Assembly: GCA_019009955.1 (NCBI GenBank)
Contig: CM032232.1
Span: 74,936,501 to 75,000,500 of the forward strand
Direction: 5' to 3'
DNA from: Riptortus pedestris
Taxonomy: Eukaryota > Arthropoda > Insecta > Hemiptera > Alydidae
Length of the DNA stretch: 64,000 nucleotides
Below are positions 59,817-64,000 of the stretch, one piece after another. The translations under genes and the position numbers were made by a program. The notes under the pieces were generated by a model that had not been told where the DNA came from, ran no database searches, and saw only the letters and a list, made by a program, of their open reading frames with translations. Position 1 is the stretch's first letter. Every line of letters starts with the position of its first letter.

Positions 59817-60900
59817 CACGTACCACAAGCAGAATACCACCATCCCCGACACCTTCCAACTAGACGACGAAATCCTCCCCATTTCCCGCTCCATCTGCTA
59901 CCTAGGCGTCCACCTAGATAGATACCTCTCCTTTTCCACCCACATCACCAATACCATAAAATCCGTCAAATACAAATACCGATCCCTTAACTATCTCCTC
60001 ACCTCTCCCGTCCTCAGCCTCCGCCTTAAACTTTTAATATTAAAAGGCGTGATCCAACCCGCCCTCCTATATGGTTCCCCTGTCCTACGCTACCTTACCA
60101 AAACCTCCCTATCCGACCTCCAATCCTTTCAGAACGGACTCGTCCGTAAGATTGTCCGGCATACCTCCCTCCAACGTGCCCCCAACCGGATAATCCATCC
60201 CACCCTAGACCTAGAACCTATTTCCCAGACCATTTCCCGCCGTCACATTAAATTCTATGACTCCCTTCAGTATATAGACAACCCCCTCTATTCCTCCCTC
60301 CAACCCCCTCCTCAGCCGGTACGTTGGCGGAAGGCGGTCGAAGATTTCGAACCCTTAGTCGACGTTACCGACTGTTGAATCCTCACGACACTGCTCGGGC
60401 ACGGGGCACTAATTTACAACCATCGAATGGCCGTCTTAGGATTAGGATAGATTAGGCTTTTAGTTTTAGTTTTATTTTTATTTTAGGATTAGTTAGGTTA
60501 ATTTCAGTATCGGCGTCCTCATTTGCTTCCTTTACTTACAGCGTCCGCGCTTTGGGCTTGTGACCGGCACGCGGTGGTCTTAGTTTTAAGTTAGGCTATT
60601 TCTTTTATCTATAAGTCTCTCTTCTTTTCTTTCTTACCTCCTCTCCTACTATCCCTATCCTCTCTTCTTTCGTTTTCTCCTATCCTCACCACCCACCCGG
60701 TAGCGCCAGATGCCGGGTAAACCTCAACCTTAGTTCTATTTACCCCCACAACACCTCACCACCCCCCCTTATAATAGAACTCGAGTGTTCAGTAGAAGGG
60801 GAACTGTCGGGACAGCCACGGCAGGTCACACTGTCTCCCTACCATCAACTAATTCCCTTGGTCTGGAACTCGGGTAAAAAAAAAAAAAAAAAAAAAAAAA
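59817..60900 (+). mobile_element. 5'-truncated jockey-clade LINE
   Basis: 1,084 bp, ending in an A25 tail (60876-60900), flanked by the short direct repeat TAATAT (59811-59816 and 60901-60906), as expected of target-primed insertion. It is far richer in GC and C-rich codons than the surroundings. It contains the reverse transcriptase C-terminus and a 3' UTR of about 500 bp (60379-60875). The 5' part (endonuclease, RT core) is absent. Confidence 0.85.
59818..60378 (+). pseudogene. LINE reverse transcriptase C-terminal fragment
   Basis: 186 residues in one open frame to TGA at 60376. Features: YLGVHLDRYLSFSTHI (the palm/thumb boundary motif of jockey-type RTs), a helical stretch, LKGVIQPALLYGSPVL (family pattern I..P.L.YG…), and LQSFQNGLVRKI. 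The catalytic YADD part lies upstream of the truncation, so the fragment is inactive. It has no start codon of its own. The uninterrupted frame indicates a recent insertion. Confidence 0.8.
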
Positions 60901-61046
60901 TAATATGCAAGATAGAGAATCATTTTTTTTTTTTTTTCAATATTAATAGTAAATTTAATTTGCAATAAGATTGGCTCTATACAATTTTTCGATCCGACGT
61001 GTAGTAACAGATATATTTCGAATTTTCAAAATCCCACCCTCTAAAC

Positions 61047-62066
61047 CAGGGGTCTCCAAACTACGGCCCGAGGGCCACATCCGGCCCGCGGACAGATTTT
61101 GTCCGGCCCGCGGAGAGCTAGCATACTTGAAAACTCCATTTAGAGAACATATTTTTTATAGCAAATTAAATTTAGTTTACTGAAGTATTCTAATTTTATG
61201 TTGAATAATTATTAATATGACATCTACATTGATATGGTCATGGGGTAACTAATCATAACATTGTTGTAGGCTTATTGTTATTGTTTTTGTGATAAGGTGG
61301 ATAAAGAAACACAGAATTGTAATGATTAAAGACATGTAAAATATGCAGAAAATTTAACTTCAGTATATAATAACTAACAAATTATTGACATGAATCCAAC
61401 TAACATTTAATACATTTTAAATAAAAACATAACTTATAGCAAGCATAATGACATATGAAATAAAAATGAGATTTCTGTAATTGAGATTTTCCACTGACAA
61501 TAGTTTGTAGTTGTGGACTAATTTTATTTGTACCAATTATTAAAAGAGATTTAAGATGCTCATCAGTTAATTTAGATCTGTAAACATTTTTTGTGTACTT
61601 CATTTTGGAGAAGGTCTTCTCACACAAATAAGTAGTACCAAAAACAGAAAACAGCCCACGAGCAAATTTATGCAAATTATCAAATTGTGTCAGTGGAAGA
61701 CTCTTAAAAAATGCCAACAAAGATGAGTTTTGATATTTGTTCTTAATTATATCACTGCACTATTTTCAATGTCAGTATCAAAAGGATTCTGAAAAATCTT
61801 AATTTGATTCGCAATGGCATCAAAGTCCGAGAAACGAGTATCAAAATTTATTTTCAAAGCACTCAAAGTTTCGATTGCAAAATCGATAGGAAACTCAGTC
61901 TCAGTGGTGTGGCTGAATATTTCACATGTTTTAAAATGTGAAAAACATTTACTTCGTAGTTGTGATTGAAACAGTATCAATTTCTTCCGGATAATATGGT
62001 TTTGGCCCTCGGAACTTACTGGAGTAATCAGTATGGCCCTAAGGCTGGAAAGTTTGGAGACCCCTG
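61047..62066 (-). mobile_element. hAT element, internally deleted
   Basis: 16-bp perfect TIRs (CAGGGGTCTCCAAACT at both ends, inverted) and an 8-bp target duplication CTCTAAAC (61039-61046, 62067-62074), the hAT signature. At 1,020 bp it lacks most of the transposase gene. The CAGGGGTC…CAAAC ends and the product fragments match the hAT group related to vertebrate GTF2IRD2/Charlie-type proteins. Inserted in family A. Confidence 0.9.
61400..62000 (-). pseudogene. hAT transposase C-terminal remnant
   Basis: Minus strand, two frames. The first (about 61970-61750) reads SKCFSHFKTCEIF, INFDTRFSDFDAI and IFQNPFDTDIENS. The second (61755-61400) reads SLLAFFKSLPLTQFDNL and GLFSVFGTTYLCEKTFSKMK, then YRSKLTDEHLKSLL. 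The latter is the hAT C-terminal dimerisation domain. A deletion and a frame change lie between the two parts, and the N-terminal and catalytic parts are missing. Confidence 0.8.
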
Positions 62067-62618
62067 CTCTAAACCAATATGGCAAAAGATTGATCAAATG
62101 CTTAAGCTTTGGCTAATCACGGTAATGTACATTGAAGTTATCCTGTTCAAATGCATTTGTCACTACCTTCACAATTTGTTGGCAACAAATAGAGACTTCG
62201 CATCAGCTTCCACAACATGCAATCCAACTTAAGACTTGAAATATACTCCAGGTATTTCTTTCCCTTCGTTATGCAGAAACATAGCATTGTTATGACGTTA
62301 TAAATATTGAGAATAGGAAATATATAATCCATTATCATCATAGCAGGATTATGATTCTTTAATATGCCTTCTATTTGGAAATCGAACCTGAAAATATTTT
62401 TGATAAAGATGTAAGTTAAAAATAAATTAGATACTTTTAAAAAATACCTACATTTCTGTACCGTTGAAACATTTATTTTTTTAAAATCTAAAAGTGTAAG
62501 AAGAGTCTACAATTTATGGCTAACCACAATATTACATCATAATAAAAATTGGTCTTAAACAGCTGACGTGTTTGTAGAAATTGAACTTGAATTGTATTGC
62601 TTAAGGCATTTTATGCAC

Positions 62619-62679
62619 GAATTTATTTAGTGACAAACTCATTAAAAATAAAACCCATGGTCCCACCCTGGCTAGAAAA
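62619..62679 (+). repeat. SINE fragment abutting family A
   Basis: AAATAAAACCCATGGTCCC and CACCCTGGCTAGAAAAG match the central SINE body; the next base begins a family A head, so A inserted into the SINE or replaced its end. Confidence 0.6.
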
Positions 62680-63871
62680 GTCTGTCACGCAGGGGCTGCG
62701 TTAACTAAGCAGATTTCCCACGTGTGTCACGTTTTTGCATTTATCTCAACAATTAAAAGTTCAATGAGAACAATATTTGGTATTTAAGCTTCAAATAAAG
62801 TGCTTCATAACATAATAGAAGGTAATTCTGAGCTATTATCCGGTTAACTTCAATTCCCTCCATACTGTAATATTACATTAGTGTAGTGCTGAATATTAAT
62901 ATTCAGTCCTAATTATGTGTCGGAAAACGAAAATATATTAATAAACTTAATTTAGTAGTCGTCTGGCTCACTATCGGTATCTGGCTCATGAACGACGCGA
63001 GATAAATTTTGTAACACTAAAATTTCCAAAATACGCCATCGGTGGTTAAAACCGAGGGTGGGGGTTTTCTTGTTCTAACTTTAGTATAAAACAAGAGTAC
63101 ATCACATTTTTAGGGCGATTGGTCAGATTGGCACTATCGGTATCTGGCTCATGAAAGACGCGAGGTTGCTCGTCCTCGCCATTGTAGATCTGACCAATCG
63201 CCCTAAAAATGTGATGTACTCTTGTTTTATACTAAAGTTAGAACAAGAAAACCCCCACCCTCGGTTTTAACCACCGATGGCGTATTTTGGAAATTTTAGT
63301 GTTACAAAATTTATCTCGCGTCGTTCATGAGCCAGATACCGATAGTGAGCCAGACGACTACTAAATTAAGTTTATTAATATATTTTCGTTTTCCGACACA
63401 TAATTAGGACTGAATATTAATATTCAGCACTACACTAATGTAATATTACAGTATGGAGGGAATTGAAGTTAACCAGATAATAGCTCAGAATTACCTAATA
63501 GAATATTGTTAATATGTGATGAGTAGGAGTGGAGGTTTACTGAAAACCATAAACTAAAAAATGCAAATATCTCGGTTAATATTCAAGATGTATAATAAAT
63601 GTGCATAACAATATTTATAGTAAATTTAATTTGTAATAAGATTGGCTCTATACAATTTTTCGATCCGACGTATAATAACAGAGATATTTAAAATTTTCGA
63701 TGCATAATAACGGAGATATTTTGAATTTTCGAAAATCCCCCTTCTAAACCCCCCCTCCCTCTAGTCCGATTTCAGCCATTAACGAACTTGATCTGTCTTT
63801 TTACATAAAACGGTTAAATATCGAGTTTCATTACGATCAAACAAAAATTGCGACCCCTAGAGCGTTAACAG

Positions 63872-63926
<55 letters not shown>
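62680..63926 (+). repeat. family A element interrupted by a foldback
   Basis: Head (GTCTGTCACGCAGGGGC, GCAGATTTCCC) and TTTGGTATTTAAGCTTC block before 62820; after 63502 the element resumes with GGAGGTTTACTGAAAACC, CTCGGTTAATATTC, TTTTTCGATCCGACG, a duplicated GGAGATATTT block, a C-rich tract, CATTAACGAACTTGATC and a (TA)n (63876-63924). Confidence 0.75.
62820..63496. mobile_element. 677-bp foldback element, near-perfect
   Basis: Arms 62820-63128 and 63188-63496 (309 bp each) are inverted copies with a single visible mismatch (TCCGG versus the complement of CCAGA near each end), around a 59-bp loop. AATAGA flanks both ends (62814-62819, 63497-63502), consistent with a target duplication. There is no long open frame. 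A block of about 31 bp in the loop (ACTATCGGTATCTGG…GACGCGAG) repeats a part of the left arm with one change. Confidence 0.9.
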
Positions 63927-63929
<3 letters not shown>

Positions 63930-64000
63930 CGTCTCGCAGGAGTTGCGTAAACTAAGCAGATTTCCCATGTGAAGTTTTACAATAGAGAAATCTGCATACT
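63925..64000 (+). repeat. family A head, second copy, truncated by window end
   Basis: AAAGTCCGTCTCGCAGG, GTAAACTAAGCAGATTTCCC, and GAAGTTTTACAATAGAGAAATCTGC, directly after the (TA)n of the previous copy: two copies in head-to-tail tandem. Confidence 0.75.

Larger units (their letters stand above)
59634..61046 (+). repeat. family A element split by a LINE
   Basis: Head and core at 59634-59816 (AAAAGTCCGTCACGCAGG to ATCTCGGTTAATAT) continue at 60901-61046 (CAAGATAG-like block, TTTTTCGATCCGACG, TATTTCGAATTTTC, CCCACCCTCTAAAC) after the jockey-like insertion. The copy stops at the hAT insertion, and the sequence beyond it does not resume family A. Confidence 0.7.

Noticed and set aside
61966..62232. 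88-codon + strand frame
   Set aside because: Runs across the hAT end and its flank on the strand opposite to the transposase remnant.

Overview
The window reads as AT-rich nuclear DNA from an insect, possibly a hemipteran or another large-genome insect; the exact lineage cannot be settled from sequence alone. The evidence is long introns with GT/AG sites, dense microsatellites, tRNA-derived SINEs, jockey-like LINE, hAT and Tc1/mariner remnants, and one clearly insect-like conserved gene.

The one secure gene is the deadenylase Pop2/CNOT7 (CAF1), on the + strand. Seven coding exons (24651-24666, 27638-27759, 39134-39330, 40825-40986, 41631-41745, 44948-45088, 55331-55453) join in frame into a 291-residue protein with the full DEDD nuclease signature (D47, E49, D169, D238; my numbering). 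An upstream exon (20870-20963) and the leader of the first coding exon carry two short uORFs. They are also open in frame with the main ORF, so a 52-residue N-terminal extension is possible. The 3' UTR runs from 55454 to about 56990 with several poly(A) signals. The promoter and first exon are not certain; the repeat-poor stretch 11216-13791 is the best place to look.

Upstream, 7429-8089 holds a second gene-like signal: a 222-bp unit made of a short intron plus a 107-nt exon-like block. It is present as two full copies plus a diverged terminal copy that ends in stop codons and a 3' UTR-like tail with AATAAA. I do not recognise the product.

Everything else is mostly transposon-derived. A high-copy family, here called family A, occurs in both orientations more than 15 times. 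It has an AAGTCCGTCACGCAGG head, a hairpin-forming GCAGATTTCCC motif, internal C-rich modules, a (TA)n tract, and a palindromic tail (AGCTGATTTCCC / GGGAAATCAGCT). Its layout recalls Helentron-associated (DINE-like) elements, but this is inference. Some copies carry a second module, B, of about 300-bp tandem units. Inserted into or near these are tRNA-derived SINEs, a 5'-truncated jockey-clade LINE, a deleted hAT element with 8-bp TSD, a Tc1/mariner remnant with a nested foldback, decayed 3' ends of another LINE, several hairpin MITEs, and a nearly perfect 677-bp foldback element (62820-63496).

By region: 1-2453 no recognisable feature; 2454-7420 family A copies, a MITE and a hairpin minisatellite; 7429-8475 exon-like triplication; 8735-11215 composite of A and B modules; 11216-13791 repeat-poor; 13792-20300 SINEs, a templated insertion, a MITE and A copies; 20870-56990 Pop2 with introns full of repeats; 58590-64000 SINE, nested LINE and hAT in family A, foldback element, and further A copies.
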